A stretch of DNA of 60,258 nucleotides from Rhodospirillaceae bacterium (GCA_947467145.1 CANIGJ010000025.1:1-60258); one strand, 5' to 3'; positions 1 through 8,936 are shown, numbered from the stretch's first letter. The notes: a model not told the origin generated them from the sequence alone. Numbers and translations are program-made.

Positions 1-680
1 ATGCGTTTGATGTTCGAGGCGTTCTTCCAATACGCACCCATATTGTAGCTGTCGACGCGCTCGGCCGTGATGCCCTCGTTTTCGCTGAACGAGGTGATCT
101 TGTACGGGCCTGTGCCGTTGAACGACTTGCGGCCGTAATCGCGCTTGTCGGCGAACTTGGCGTGCTGTTCGGAATCGAAAATCCACACTGACTTGGCGAG
201 ACGGAGCAGCGCCAGGGCGTCGGGCTTGGTGGCGTGGATGCGGAACTTCGTCGCCGAGAGCTTCTCGATGCTCTTGATCCACTCGACCGCGCGCGGCTGC
301 TGATGGTTGCTCTTCGGATCGATCGCCCAGTTGATCTGGTAGAGCACGTCGTCGATCGTGAATTTTTTGCCGTTATGGAATTTCACGTCATCGCGGATTT
401 CCATTTCGAGGGTCAGGTTGTCGACCCACTTCCAGCTTTTGGCGAGCAGCGGGCGGAACTTGCCGTTGATGTCGTCGAAATGGATCAGCCCGTCATAGAT
501 GCTGCGGGTGATCACGCCCTGCTCGGGCTTGGAGAAGAAATAACTGTCCGCCGGTTCGATCGGATCGACGAAACCGATGCGCAAGGTGTCCTTCGATTTC
601 TGCGCCAGCGCCGGAGCGGCGACGGCCAAGGACATAACGGCGAACATTGCGCCGAGAGCGCGTTGGATCGGCAAAGACAT
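1..680 (-). CDS. Peptide/nickel-type ABC transporter substrate-binding protein (SBP_bac_5), C-terminus outside window
   Basis: Periplasmic solute receptor of the DppA/OppA class, cut by the window edge after about 226 codons. The translation opens MSLPIQRALGAMFAVMSLAV with a signal peptide ending near ALAQ, followed by the family's early signature (DTLRIGFVDPIEPADS, then SIYDGLIHFDD and LLAKSWKW). The FHNGKKFTIDDVLYQ block is typical of these proteins. It is transcribed away from the VOC dioxygenase, so the two share a divergent promoter region at 681-857. The ligand is unknown; the family binds peptides, opines, nickel complexes and other solutes. No Opp/Dpp permease or ATPase is visible in the window, though genes beyond position 1 cannot be seen. 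Confidence 0.9.
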   Translation of the reverse strand, partial: MSLPIQRALGAMFAVMSLAVAAPALAQKSKDTLRIGFVDPIEPADSYFFSKPEQGVITRSIYDGLIHFDDINGKFRPLLAKSWKWVDNLTLEMEIRDDVKFHNGKKFTIDDVLYQINWAIDPKSNHQQPRAVEWIKSIEKLSATKFRIHATKPDALALLRLAKSVWIFDSEQHAKFADKRDYGRKSFNGTGPYKITSFSENEGITAERVDSYNMGAYWKNASNIKR

Positions 681-808
681 ATTTCCTCCCAGATTGGATT
701 TGGCCGGACTCTAGGGTGGGCTGGATTCCAACGCAATTTGGGAATTCCGCCCCAATTTGGTGAGCGGAATTTTGCTCCCGAAAGGTCTCTTTACAGCCTC
801 ATCTTATC

Positions 809-834
809 GTTATATACATAACAATATTCGTTAT
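809..834. promoter_or_regulatory. Inverted-repeat cluster in divergent promoter
   Basis: GTTAT at 809-813, ATAAC at 818-822 and GTTAT at 830-834 form two overlapping inverted repeats in an AT-rich stretch, 24 to 49 bp upstream of the dioxygenase start. The position suits an operator controlling the dioxygenase and/or the divergent SBP gene. The cognate regulator is not evident. Confidence 0.4.
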
Positions 835-857
835 GAATGTAATGAATGGAGGACCTT

Positions 858-1880
858 ATGACAGACCGCAAAACCGCTGACGCCAAAGAGCCGGTGCTGG
901 ATGTCGCCCATCTGGGCCACGGCGAGCTTTTGACCCCTAAACCGGCCGAAAGCCTGCATTATTTCACCGAGATCCTGGGCATGGAGCAGGTCCACGCCGA
1001 AGGCCAGTCGGTTTATCTGCGCGGTTACGGCGACTACGCCACCACCAGTTTCAAACTGACCGAGGCGCCGGATGCCGGCGTCGGCACGCTAGCCTGGCGC
1101 GCGCGTTCCGAAGCCGCCCTGGAGCGCCGCGTCGCCGCCATCAAGGCAACCGGGCATGGCTTGGGCTGGAACAACGGTGATTTCGGACGCGGTCGCAGCT
1201 ATGCCTTCGCCGATCCCGACGGACATCGGATGGAAATCTACTACGAAGAACAGAGATACGAGCCGCCCGCACACCTGCGCTCCACGCTCTACAATCAACC
1301 GTCGAAATTCACCGGCAAGGGCGTCGGCGTGAAGCGTATCGACCACGCCGCCTTGCTGGCGAAGGACGTTCCGGCCAACCGCCGGTTCGTCGAAGACACG
1401 CTGGGGTTCAGCTTGCGCGAGCAGGTAATGTACGAAAACGGCACCAAGGAGATCGGCTCGTGGATGAGCATGAATAACATCCACCATCAGCTCGCCTACG
1501 TCGTGGACGTGAAGGGCCACACCGGGCGCATGCATCATTTTTCCATGTGGGTCGATAACCGCGACGAGGTGCTGCGCGCCGCCGAAATCTTCGCGGAAAA
1601 CGGCGTGGCAATGGAAGCCGGCCCCAGCAAGCACAACAACTCGCAAGCCTTCTACATTTATACGATCGAGCCGGGCGGCAACCGTATCGAGGTCTATACC
1701 TCCGGCTTCATCATTACCGCACCCGATTGGGAGCCGGTCATCTGGAACGAAGAACGGCGTGGCACCGGCGTCTATTGGGGTGCCGCCTTGCCGTCGAGCT
1801 TCCTGGATTACGCCACGCCGAACCTTCCCGGTGCGGCGGCACCCGGGAATAAGAAGGTCCCGGTGTTCGATCCAAGCTAA
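858..1880 (+). CDS. VOC-superfamily extradiol (catechol 2,3-dioxygenase-like) dioxygenase
   Basis: A 340-residue two-module vicinal-oxygen-chelate protein of the size of type I extradiol dioxygenases, which open catechol-type rings next to the diol. The C-terminal module keeps the expected Fe(II) ligands: His163 (KRIDHAAL), His227 (MHHFSMW) and Glu278 (GGNRIEVY). The N-terminal module starts around LDVAHLGHGEL and is probably non-catalytic. The start at 858 is chosen over the in-frame ATG at 846 because GGAGGA (848-853) then sits as a proper ribosome site. It is followed by a 3-hydroxyacyl-CoA dehydrogenase and an MBL-fold hydrolase, a catabolic grouping. The exact substrate cannot be read from sequence. 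Confidence 0.85.
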   Translation: MTDRKTADAKEPVLDVAHLGHGELLTPKPAESLHYFTEILGMEQVHAEGQSVYLRGYGDYATTSFKLTEAPDAGVGTLAWRARSEAALERRVAAIKATGHGLGWNNGDFGRGRSYAFADPDGHRMEIYYEEQRYEPPAHLRSTLYNQPSKFTGKGVGVKRIDHAALLAKDVPANRRFVEDTLGFSLREQVMYENGTKEIGSWMSMNNIHHQLAYVVDVKGHTGRMHHFSMWVDNRDEVLRAAEIFAENGVAMEAGPSKHNNSQAFYIYTIEPGGNRIEVYTSGFIITAPDWEPVIWNEERRGTGVYWGAALPSSFLDYATPNLPGAAAPGNKKVPVFDPS

Positions 1881-1910
1881 TCAGGTTTCCTGAGATCGCT
1901 TGACTTAGCC

Positions 1911-1948
1911 CCCTGCTCTTTCTTTCCTAACGGAAACCAAGAGCAGGG
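1911..1948 (+). promoter_or_regulatory. Hairpin that buries the ribosome-binding site of the next gene
   Basis: CCCTGCTCTT (1911-1920) pairs perfectly with AAGAGCAGGG (1939-1948). Inside, TTTCC (1923-1927) pairs with GGAAA (1932-1936) around the tetraloop TAAC. The right arm contains the AGCAGGG ribosome site used by the ATG at 1954. There is no T-tract after it, so a translational switch fits better than a simple terminator. Confidence 0.6.
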
Positions 1949-1953
1949 ACGTC

Positions 1954-3189
1954 ATGGGCAATATCAAAAGCGCGGCAATTCTCGGCGCCGGAACGATGGG
2001 CGGTGGCATCGCCATGGCCTTCGCCGATGCAGGGCTAAAGGTCACCCTCATCGATGTGTCCGCCGACGGCTTGAAGCGCGGCCTCGCCACCATCCGCAAG
2101 AATTACGAACGTTCCGTCGAGCGCGGCCGCCTGAGCGCCGACGATCTCGAACCGCGCATGGCATTGATCCAAGGCGCCACCGATTACGCCGCCATCGCCG
2201 AGGCCGATCTGGTGCTCGAAGCCGTGTTCGAGGACATGGACCTCAAGAAAAAGATCTTCGCGGAGATTGACGCCCGCGCCAAACCGGGCGCGATGCTCGC
2301 CACCAACACCTCGACCCTGGACATCGCGGCCATCGCCGCCGAGACGAAGCGCCCCAGCGATGTCGTCGGGCTGCATTTTTTCAGCCCAGCCAATGTGATG
2401 AAACTGCTGGAGATCGTGCGCACGCCGCAGACATCGCCCGCGATCCTCGCGAGCGCGGTCGAGCTGTCGAAGAAGCTCAACAAGATCGGTGTCGTCGTCG
2501 GATTGTGCTTCGGCTTCGTCGGCAATCGTATGATGATCGAAGGCTATCATCGCGAAGCCGACCGCCTGCTGATCGAAGGCGCCAGCGTGGAGCAGATCGA
2601 CCGCGCCATGGTGGAATTCGGGTTTCCCATGGGGCCATGGACCTTGCACGACATGGCGGGTGTGGATGTCATGTGGAAAGCGCTGTCGACCACAGGCCAC
2701 AAGGCCCGCCGCAGCGATCCTTATTACAACGTCGTCTTCGCGCTTGGCGAAGCGGGACGGCACGGCCAGAAGACCGGCGCCGGTTTCTACAAATACGAAA
2801 AGGGCGACCGTACGCCGCGCAGAGACTCCTTTGTCGAAGACGTCGCCCAAAAAGAAGCCGCGCGCCTCGGCATCGAACGCGAAGAGATCGCTGATGAAGA
2901 GATCCGGCGGCGCTGCGTCTATTCCATGATCAACGAGGCGGCGAAGATTTTGGACGAAGGCATCGCCGATAGCCCGGCCGACATCGATACCATCTGGTCC
3001 AACGGCTACGGCTTCCCACGCGACAAGGGCGGGCCCATGCACTACGCCGATCAGGTCGGGTTGTTGGAGATTTACAATATCGTCGAGCTCTACCATCAGC
3101 TTTACGGCGACGATTGGAAACCGGCCCCTCTGCTCGAACGGCTCGCCAAGAACGGCAAGACCTTCGCCGATTGGAAACCGGGCAGCTAA
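1954..3189 (+). CDS. 3-hydroxyacyl-CoA dehydrogenase, stand-alone
   Basis: A 411-residue NAD-dependent 3-hydroxyacyl-CoA dehydrogenase without an attached crotonase domain. It would oxidise a 3-hydroxyacyl-CoA to the 3-ketoacyl-CoA in beta-oxidation or in the CoA-dependent tail of aromatic breakdown. The Rossmann motif GAGTMG lies at residues 11-16. The catalytic His141 and Glu153 fall in HFFSPANVMKLLE. Two C-terminal 3HCDH helical modules follow (GNRM...GPWTLHDMAGVD, then RRRCVYSMINEAAKIL...GYGFPRDKGGPM), as in the dehydrogenase part of FadB/FadJ. The ribosome site AGCAGGG is inside the hairpin at 1911-1948. Confidence 0.92.
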   Translation: MGNIKSAAILGAGTMGGGIAMAFADAGLKVTLIDVSADGLKRGLATIRKNYERSVERGRLSADDLEPRMALIQGATDYAAIAEADLVLEAVFEDMDLKKKIFAEIDARAKPGAMLATNTSTLDIAAIAAETKRPSDVVGLHFFSPANVMKLLEIVRTPQTSPAILASAVELSKKLNKIGVVVGLCFGFVGNRMMIEGYHREADRLLIEGASVEQIDRAMVEFGFPMGPWTLHDMAGVDVMWKALSTTGHKARRSDPYYNVVFALGEAGRHGQKTGAGFYKYEKGDRTPRRDSFVEDVAQKEAARLGIEREEIADEEIRRRCVYSMINEAAKILDEGIADSPADIDTIWSNGYGFPRDKGGPMHYADQVGLLEIYNIVELYHQLYGDDWKPAPLLERLAKNGKTFADWKPGS

Positions 3190-3251
3190 TTTAGCCGGGA
3201 CTAAAATACCTATTCCGTTGTTTACCCCCGGAACATCAACGGGAGAGGTTC

Positions 3252-4157
3252 ATGAAACTGCAGACTCTTATTATGGCCGGTGCCGCCCTCATGGCGACCG
3301 CCACGACCGCTTTCGCGCAGGCCCCGGCGCCGCAGCGCGAAATCACCCAGATCAAGGGCGACGTCTATAATTTCCGCAATATCGGCCATAACGCCGTCTT
3401 CATGGTGACGAAGGCCGGCATCGTGCTGATCGACACCATCGATGCCGAGGCCGCCAAATGGCTGAAGGCAGAAATCAAAAAGACCTTCAATGTACCGGTC
3501 AAATATGTCGCCTACAGCCACGACCATCCCGATCATTCCTCGGGCGGCGAAGTCTTCACCGACACCGCGACGATCGTCGGGCATCAGCGCACCAAGGAAG
3601 TCATCATCGCCGAGAAGCGCCCGACGGCGGTGCCGAGCGTGACCTTCACCGACAAGATGACCATCGAACTGGGCGGTAAAACGGTCGAGCTGCTCTATGT
3701 CGGGCGTAACCATTCGGACAATACCGTGGTGGCGCACTTCCCGGCCGAAAAGATCATCTTCACCGTCGATTGGATCCCCGTGCAGGGCCTGCCGTTCCGC
3801 GACATGAACGACACCTATTTCGAGGAATGGATCGACGGATTGAAGCGCGTCGAGCAGATGGATTTCGATATCCTCGCCCCCGGTCATGGCCGCCTCGGCA
3901 ACAAAAACGATGTGCGCGCCTTCCGTGGTTACATGGAAGACCTGCAGATGGCGACCTTGCAGGCCGTGCGTGCCGGCAAGTCGGTCGAACAGGCCAAGGC
4001 CGAGATCACCTTAGAGAAGTATAAAGAATGGGGCGCCTATCAGGCGTTCCGGCCGTTCAATATCGAGTTCATGTACGGCCACGTGAAAAGCCACTGGCGG
4101 CCGAGCGTGGTTCCGCCGCCGCCCGCACCGGCGGCCGGAGCGCCCAAGGGCAACTGA
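3252..4157 (+). CDS. Exported metallo-beta-lactamase-fold hydrolase
   Basis: A 301-residue protein with a signal peptide (MKLQTLIMAGAALMATATTA, cleavage likely after AFAQ) and an MBL-fold domain. The zinc motif HxHxDH is intact (His90, His92, Asp94, His95 in SHDHPDH). A later His in GRNHSDN and another in PGHGRLGN complete a typical dinuclear site. Such periplasmic enzymes include quinoprotein-relay hydrolases and lactonases; the substrate is not evident. A proline/alanine-rich tail ends the protein. It follows the hydroxyacyl-CoA dehydrogenase on the same strand with a 62-nt gap and converges on livF. A GGGAGAGG ribosome site precedes the ATG. Confidence 0.85.
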   Translation: MKLQTLIMAGAALMATATTAFAQAPAPQREITQIKGDVYNFRNIGHNAVFMVTKAGIVLIDTIDAEAAKWLKAEIKKTFNVPVKYVAYSHDHPDHSSGGEVFTDTATIVGHQRTKEVIIAEKRPTAVPSVTFTDKMTIELGGKTVELLYVGRNHSDNTVVAHFPAEKIIFTVDWIPVQGLPFRDMNDTYFEEWIDGLKRVEQMDFDILAPGHGRLGNKNDVRAFRGYMEDLQMATLQAVRAGKSVEQAKAEITLEKYKEWGAYQAFRPFNIEFMYGHVKSHWRPSVVPPPPAPAAGAPKGN

Positions 4158-4179
4158 CGAGGGGCAACTAAAACGGAAG

Positions 4180-4896
4180 CTAGCCGCCGACCCCAATCAG
4201 GTCGGCGAGTTTCTGCGCATCGTCGATCAAAGGCCGGCTCGCCCCGTCATAGACGATCCGGCCGCGATCGAGGATGAGCGTACGCGGCGCGAAGTTCAAC
4301 GCGATGCGCGCATGCTGCTCGACCAGCACGATGGCCATGCCATCGTCCTGGCGGAGCCGGTTGAAGGCCGCGATCAAGGTATCGACGATGACGGGCGCCA
4401 AGCCTTCCAGCGGCTCGTCCATCAACAGCAACGTCGGATTGCCGACCAGCGCACGGGCAACGGCCAGCATCTGCTGTTCGCCGCCCGACAATTGATTACC
4501 CATATTCGTGCGGCGCGCGGAGAGATGCGGGAACAGGTCGAACACGCGGTCCTTGGTCCAGGCCTCGCGCGCGCCATGCTTGCGCACCGCGATGTTGAGG
4601 TTCTCGTCTACACTGAGCGACGGAAAAATCTCGCGCTCCTGCGGCACGTAGCCAATGCCGAGACGCGCACGCTCGTAGGTCTTCATCTTGTCGATAGGCT
4701 TGCCTTCGAACCTGATCGAGCCCGCATGCAAGGTGGTGTGACCCAAGGTCGTCGCCATCAAGGTCGATTTTCCGACGCCGTTGCGCCCGAGCACCGCCAG
4801 GGTCGCGCCGGCATCCAACGCGAAGCCAACGTCTTCGAGCACCACGGTCGCGCCATAACCCGCTGAGACGCCTGTGAAGGAGAGGCACTCAGCCAT
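4180..4896 (-). CDS. livF: Branched-chain amino acid-type ABC transporter ATPase (LivF)
   Basis: A 238-residue cytoplasmic ATPase, the second of the pair that powers Liv-type importers. It shows Walker A GRNGVGKST, the LivF-typical GIGYVPQEREIFPSLSV stretch, signature LSGGEQQ and Walker B LLLMDEP. The start at 4896 is preferred over an in-frame ATG 39 nt upstream: it overlaps the end of livG by 8 nt and begins at the conserved N-terminus. It is the last gene of livKHMGF. Liv systems also import amides, urea and aromatic acids, so the substrate need not be an amino acid. Confidence 0.92.
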   Translation of the reverse strand: MAECLSFTGVSAGYGATVVLEDVGFALDAGATLAVLGRNGVGKSTLMATTLGHTTLHAGSIRFEGKPIDKMKTYERARLGIGYVPQEREIFPSLSVDENLNIAVRKHGAREAWTKDRVFDLFPHLSARRTNMGNQLSGGEQQMLAVARALVGNPTLLLMDEPLEGLAPVIVDTLIAAFNRLRQDDGMAIVLVEQHARIALNFAPRTLILDRGRIVYDGASRPLIDDAQKLADLIGVGG

Positions 4897-5638
4897 GATC
4901 GCCCTCGCCGAGATAAACTTCGCGTACCCGGGCATCGTGCTGGATTTCGTCGGGCGTGCCCTCGACCAGGACCGTGCCTTGCACCAGTACCGTGATGCGA
5001 TTGGCGAGGCGGAAGACCAAATCCATATCGTGTTCGATGATCAGGATCGCGATGTCCTTGGGCAGTTGCTGCACGGTATCGAAGACGATGGCGGTTTCCG
5101 ACGACGGCAAGCCGGCGGCGGGCTCGTCGAGCAAGAGCACTTTTGGTTTCAGGGCGAGCGCGATGGCCAGCTCGACCAGGCGCAGCTTGCCGTAGGGCAG
5201 CTCACGCACGATGTTCAGGGCATCGTCGCCGATATGGAGCGATTCCAGTAGCGCGTAGCTTTCTTCGAGCAGATCCTTGCGCGCGTTGGCGCGACGCAGG
5301 ATCGAATTGCCGATGCCTTCGCGCTCGCACACCGTCAGGAAGACGTTTTCCAGAACGGATAAGCCCCGGAACAAGGTGTTGATCTGGAAGGTGCGGCCCA
5401 GCCCGCGCTTCACGCGGCCGGATTGCGACAGCGCGGTGACGTCCTCGCCGGCGAGTTTGATGATCCCGGAACTGGGGGTCAGGCGGCCGGTGATGAGATT
5501 GATGAAGGTCGTCTTGCCGGCCCCGTTCGGCCCGATCAGCGCATGGCGCGCACCCGGCTCAAGGCGGAAATCGATCTTATTGGCGACCGACAGCGCGCCG
5601 AAATTCTTGCACAGCAATTGGGTTTCGAGCGCGCTCAT
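4889..5638 (-). CDS. livG: Branched-chain amino acid-type ABC transporter ATPase (LivG)
   Basis: A 249-residue ATPase with Walker A GPNGAGKTT, the LivG-specific GLGRTFQINTLFRGLSVLENV segment and Walker B VLLLDEPAAGL. The signature loop reads LPYGKLRLVE instead of LSGGQ, a degenerate form common in LivG proteins. The C-terminal RITVLVQGTVLVEGTPDEI is typical of the family. Its ATG overlaps the livM stop by 4 nt, indicating translational coupling. Confidence 0.93.
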   Translation of the reverse strand: MSALETQLLCKNFGALSVANKIDFRLEPGARHALIGPNGAGKTTFINLITGRLTPSSGIIKLAGEDVTALSQSGRVKRGLGRTFQINTLFRGLSVLENVFLTVCEREGIGNSILRRANARKDLLEESYALLESLHIGDDALNIVRELPYGKLRLVELAIALALKPKVLLLDEPAAGLPSSETAIVFDTVQQLPKDIAILIIEHDMDLVFRLANRITVLVQGTVLVEGTPDEIQHDARVREVYLGEGDHG

Positions 5639-6639
5639 TTCTTACGCCCCCGCAGCAGGGCCACCAGATTGTCGGCAATGCCAAGTGCGCCGCCGCGCGC
5701 GAACAGCACGATGAGCACGAGCAACAAGCCGACCCAGAAGCTCCAGAAGGCGGGATTGGCCCGCGCGAAACTGTCCTGCGCGATCATGAAGATGACGACG
5801 CCGACGATCGCGCCATAAATGCGTCCGATGCCGCCCAGCACCAGCATGATGACAATCTCACCCGAGCGCTCGAAGCCCAAGGTGGCGAGGCCGACGAACT
5901 GACTGGTCTGCGCCAGCAGCGCGCCCGCGACACCGGCCATGGCGGCGGAGATCGTATAGATGGTGACGAGCCGGCGGCGCACCGGTGCGCCGATGGAATG
6001 CATGCGCGTAATGTTTTCGCGCACGCCGGTCAAGGAACGCCCGAACGGCGAGCGCACCAGCAGCAGCCCGAAGATCCACATGACGAACAGCACGCTGAGG
6101 CAATACCAATAGGCGGTATGGCCGAACAGATCGAAACGGAACACGCCGAAGATCGGCAGCATGGCGATACCGTTGAGCCCGTCGGCGCCGCCGGTGATGG
6201 GCCGCGCCCGGTTGGCGAATTCCTGCACGATCAGCAGCACCGCCAAGGTCAGCATGATGAGCGTGAGGCCAGTCGTGCGCAGGATAACGAGACCCGACAA
6301 CAGGCCGAGAATGCCGGCAGCGATCGCGGCCACCACCAGGCCGGACAGGGGCTCGCCCGTTACATGCAACGCATAGAGCCCGGCTGAATACGCGCCGACG
6401 CCGAAGAACGCGGCATGGCCCAAGGTGATGATGCCGGCATAGCCGAGCGCCAGATCGAGCGAGATCGCGAATAGGATGGTCAGCAGAATCTGACTGCCGA
6501 GCGGCAGGTAGGACGGAAACACGTAATAGGCCGCGATGGCCAGGATCCAGGGCAGCAGTTCGAGCGGATTGAGCCGGTCGCGCTTGGCGAAGCGTTCGAC
6601 CGCGCTGCCCTGTTCGGCATTGAACCATTTGAAGATCAT
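5635..6639 (-). CDS. livM: Branched-chain amino acid-type ABC transporter permease (LivM)
   Basis: A 334-residue inner-membrane permease. After a short cytoplasmic N-terminus there are about nine hydrophobic segments, with the family hallmark LALGYAGIITLGHAAFFGVGAY early and GGIGRIYGAIVGVVIFM late. It pairs with LivH to form the channel. It lies 4 nt downstream of livH and overlaps livG by 4 nt. Confidence 0.93.
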   Translation of the reverse strand: MIFKWFNAEQGSAVERFAKRDRLNPLELLPWILAIAAYYVFPSYLPLGSQILLTILFAISLDLALGYAGIITLGHAAFFGVGAYSAGLYALHVTGEPLSGLVVAAIAAGILGLLSGLVILRTTGLTLIMLTLAVLLIVQEFANRARPITGGADGLNGIAMLPIFGVFRFDLFGHTAYWYCLSVLFVMWIFGLLLVRSPFGRSLTGVRENITRMHSIGAPVRRRLVTIYTISAAMAGVAGALLAQTSQFVGLATLGFERSGEIVIMLVLGGIGRIYGAIVGVVIFMIAQDSFARANPAFWSFWVGLLLVLIVLFARGGALGIADNLVALLRGRKK

Positions 6640-6643
6640 CGGT

Positions 6644-7516
6644 TCATGCCTTCCCGAACAGACCCATCGGCCGCCACAACAAGATGCCCATCATGGCGGC
6701 GAACAGGAAGAAGGCGCCGAATTCCGGAACAAGATAACGGCACGCCGTATCGCCAATCCCTAAAAGGAGCGCGGCGACGAATGGCCCGCGGATCGAGCCA
6801 AGCCCGCCCACCGAGACGACCATCAGGAAGTAGATCAGGTAATCCTGCGCATATTGCGGATTGATGGCGAGGATGTCGGCCCCCATGCCGCCGCCGAAGG
6901 CGGCGAGGCCCGAGCCCAGCGCGAAGGTCAGCGTGAACAGCTTGCTGGTATTGATGCCCAGCGATTCCGCCATGCGGCGATTGTCGACCGCAGCGCGAAC
7001 CTGAGCGCCGAAATTCGTGCGCTCAATGCCCAACCAAAGCGCGGCGATAACGCCGAAGCTGACGATGATCAGGAAGGTGCGATAGGTCGGGAAACTGCGG
7101 AAGCCGAAATCGAGCGAGCCGCGCAGCATTTCCGGCACGACCATGCGCTGGGGCAGCGCCCCCCAGGTATAGCGCACCAGCGCCACCGACATGAAGATGA
7201 TACCGATGGAGAACAGGACCTGCTCCAATTCGCCCGCGCGGTAGAGCCGTGAATACAAAAGTCGCTCCAGCACGATGCTGAAGAGTGCCACCGCGATGAA
7301 GGCGGCCAGCAACGCAAAACCGAATGGTATGCCATAGCGATTCATCAGGGTCGTCATGACATAGCCGCCCAGCATGGCGAACACGCCGTGCGCCAGGTTG
7401 ACGAATCCCATGAGCCCCATCGTCACAGACAGCCCGACCGAGATGACATAGAGGATCATCGCGTAGGCGAGGCCGTGAAACAGGATGCTGACGAAGGCTG
7501 AGAGGAAAGCGTCCAT
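6644..7516 (-). CDS. livH: Branched-chain amino acid-type ABC transporter permease (LivH)
   Basis: A 290-residue polytopic permease. The hallmarks are VTMGLMGFVNLAHGVFAMLGGY near the N-terminus and the EAA-like loop with GGLGSIRGPFVAALLLGIGD near the C-terminus. It is separated from the upstream SBP gene by 74 nt containing a strong hairpin (7539-7570), which would allow lower permease than receptor expression. Confidence 0.93.
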   Translation of the reverse strand: MDAFLSAFVSILFHGLAYAMILYVISVGLSVTMGLMGFVNLAHGVFAMLGGYVMTTLMNRYGIPFGFALLAAFIAVALFSIVLERLLYSRLYRAGELEQVLFSIGIIFMSVALVRYTWGALPQRMVVPEMLRGSLDFGFRSFPTYRTFLIIVSFGVIAALWLGIERTNFGAQVRAAVDNRRMAESLGINTSKLFTLTFALGSGLAAFGGGMGADILAINPQYAQDYLIYFLMVVSVGGLGSIRGPFVAALLLGIGDTACRYLVPEFGAFFLFAAMMGILLWRPMGLFGKA

Positions 7517-7538
7517 CGAGAACTTCTGCTGAAACGTT

Positions 7539-7570
7539 ACGGCCGCCGTAGCCTTAACTACGGCGGCCGT
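7539..7570 (-). terminator. Strong intercistronic hairpin between the Liv SBP gene and livH
   Basis: Perfect 13-bp stem (7539-7551 with 7558-7570) and a 6-nt loop, located just after the SBP stop codon and before livH. It has no clear U-tract on the minus strand. Partial terminator or mRNA-stabilising element for the abundant receptor are both plausible. Confidence 0.7.
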
Positions 7571-7590
7571 TGAACGATATCACACCAAGA

Positions 7591-8790
7591 TTATTTCTTG
7601 GGGTTCAAAAGCTTCCACGGGTCCTTCACCGCGGTTTGGAACGTCTCGATCTCGACATTTCCCAGAACGCCGTTCACCTTTTCGACGCGGCGCAGATATT
7701 CGTTCTGGATGATGTCGCCATTCTCCGGATCGATCATGATCGGGCCGCGCGGGCTGTTGTCGGTCTTCCAGCCTTTGAGCAGCGAGTAGCTCTTTTCGCC
7801 GTTCACCTTGCCGCCCTGGGCCTTGATGGTGTCGAAGATCGCCATCATGCCGTCCCAGGTCGCAGCCGCTTCGAAGGCGGGCCAATCGTTGGCGCCGTAA
7901 TCGCGCTGCCACATCTTGAGGAAGGCTTGGTTGGCCGGACGCGTCGCCGCCGCCGAATAGTGGAACATGGTGATGGCGCCAAGTGCCACGTCGCCCATGT
8001 TCGGCAGTTCTTCGTCGGTGGTGATGTCGCCAGGGCCGATCAGCTTGATGCCTTCCTTGGCGAGGCCGAGGTCGCTATAGGCCTTCATGACGCCGGTCGC
8101 CTGCACGCCCGCCGGGATGAACACGAACACCGCATCGGGCTTCGCGTCTTTGGCTTTCTGCATGAACGGTGCGAAATCCTGCGTCGCCAGCGGCATACGG
8201 ACCGCTTCGACGAGGTTGCCGCCGCCGTCGGTGAAGCCCTTCTTGAACGCGGTTTCGGCGTCGATGCCGGGGCCGAAGTCGGACACCAGAGAATAGACCT
8301 TCTTCAGGTTGTTCTTGGCTGCCCACTGGCCGAGCGGCAGGGACGACTGCCACAAGGTGAAGGAGACGCGCACGGTATAGGGCGCACCACCCGACGGGAT
8401 GATCGCCGAGGTGCCGGCATTCATGATGACAAAGGGCGTCTTGGCTTCGGCCGCGATCGGCGCGATGGCCGCCGCGTTCGGCGTCCAAATCACGCCGGCC
8501 AGGAAATCGACTTTGTCGCGCGTGACCAGCTCGGTGGCGAGACGCTTGGCGGTTTCCGGATTGGGGCCGGTGTCGTCGCGCGTCAGGATCTCGACCTTCA
8601 CACCGGCCGGCAGATCCTTCTCATGTTCCTTCATCCAAAGCTTGACGGTCTTATCCATCATCACGCCGACAGAGGCGTTCTGGCCGGTATAGGACGTGAT
8701 GAAGCCGATCTTAATCGTTTGCGCCATAGCGCTGGCGAAGGGCAGAATCGTTGCCGCGAGCGCAATAGCCGCGAATTTTGCGAATTTCAT
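7591..8790 (-). CDS. livK: Liv-type ABC transporter substrate-binding protein
   Basis: A 399-residue periplasmic-binding-protein (Peripla_BP_6) receptor. Signal peptide MKFAKFAAIALAATILPFAS ending at AMAQ, followed by TIKIGFITSYTGQNASVGVMM, the usual first strand of the fold. The motif TRDDTGPNPETAKRLATELV is also family-typical. The start at 8790 is chosen because the upstream ATG at 8805 is part of the GGAGG ribosome site. This branch is often associated with aromatic or amide uptake, but the ligand is undetermined. Confidence 0.9.
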   Translation of the reverse strand: MKFAKFAAIALAATILPFASAMAQTIKIGFITSYTGQNASVGVMMDKTVKLWMKEHEKDLPAGVKVEILTRDDTGPNPETAKRLATELVTRDKVDFLAGVIWTPNAAAIAPIAAEAKTPFVIMNAGTSAIIPSGGAPYTVRVSFTLWQSSLPLGQWAAKNNLKKVYSLVSDFGPGIDAETAFKKGFTDGGGNLVEAVRMPLATQDFAPFMQKAKDAKPDAVFVFIPAGVQATGVMKAYSDLGLAKEGIKLIGPGDITTDEELPNMGDVALGAITMFHYSAAATRPANQAFLKMWQRDYGANDWPAFEAAATWDGMMAIFDTIKAQGGKVNGEKSYSLLKGWKTDNSPRGPIMIDPENGDIIQNEYLRRVEKVNGVLGNVEIETFQTAVKDPWKLLNPKK

Positions 8791-8902
8791 ATGAGTGCCT
8801 CCCATAAACGAAGCCAGAACGATGCCGGGTTAGAACCGGTCTAAACTGGCGCTATCGTGGCGGGAGGCTGCCAACTTGTCAATTTAATGAGAGCGAACAC
8901 GA

Positions 8903-8936
8903 AAAAGCGGCGTGGAGTCAGGTCCACGCCGCTTTT
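8903..8936. terminator. Bidirectional intrinsic terminator
   Basis: Arms AAAAGCGGCGTGGA (8903-8916) and TCCACGCCGCTTTT (8923-8936) form a 14-bp stem with a 6-nt loop. U-tracts appear on both strands because of the A/T ends. It stops the transcript of the two small membrane protein genes before it enters the liv operon. Confidence 0.85.

Noticed and set aside
2035..3096. Long minus-strand open frame (353 codons) opposite the hydroxyacyl-CoA dehydrogenase
   Set aside because: Composition (Asp/His/Val-rich, low complexity) is that of a GC-rich antisense shadow; the plus-strand gene has clear catalytic motifs.
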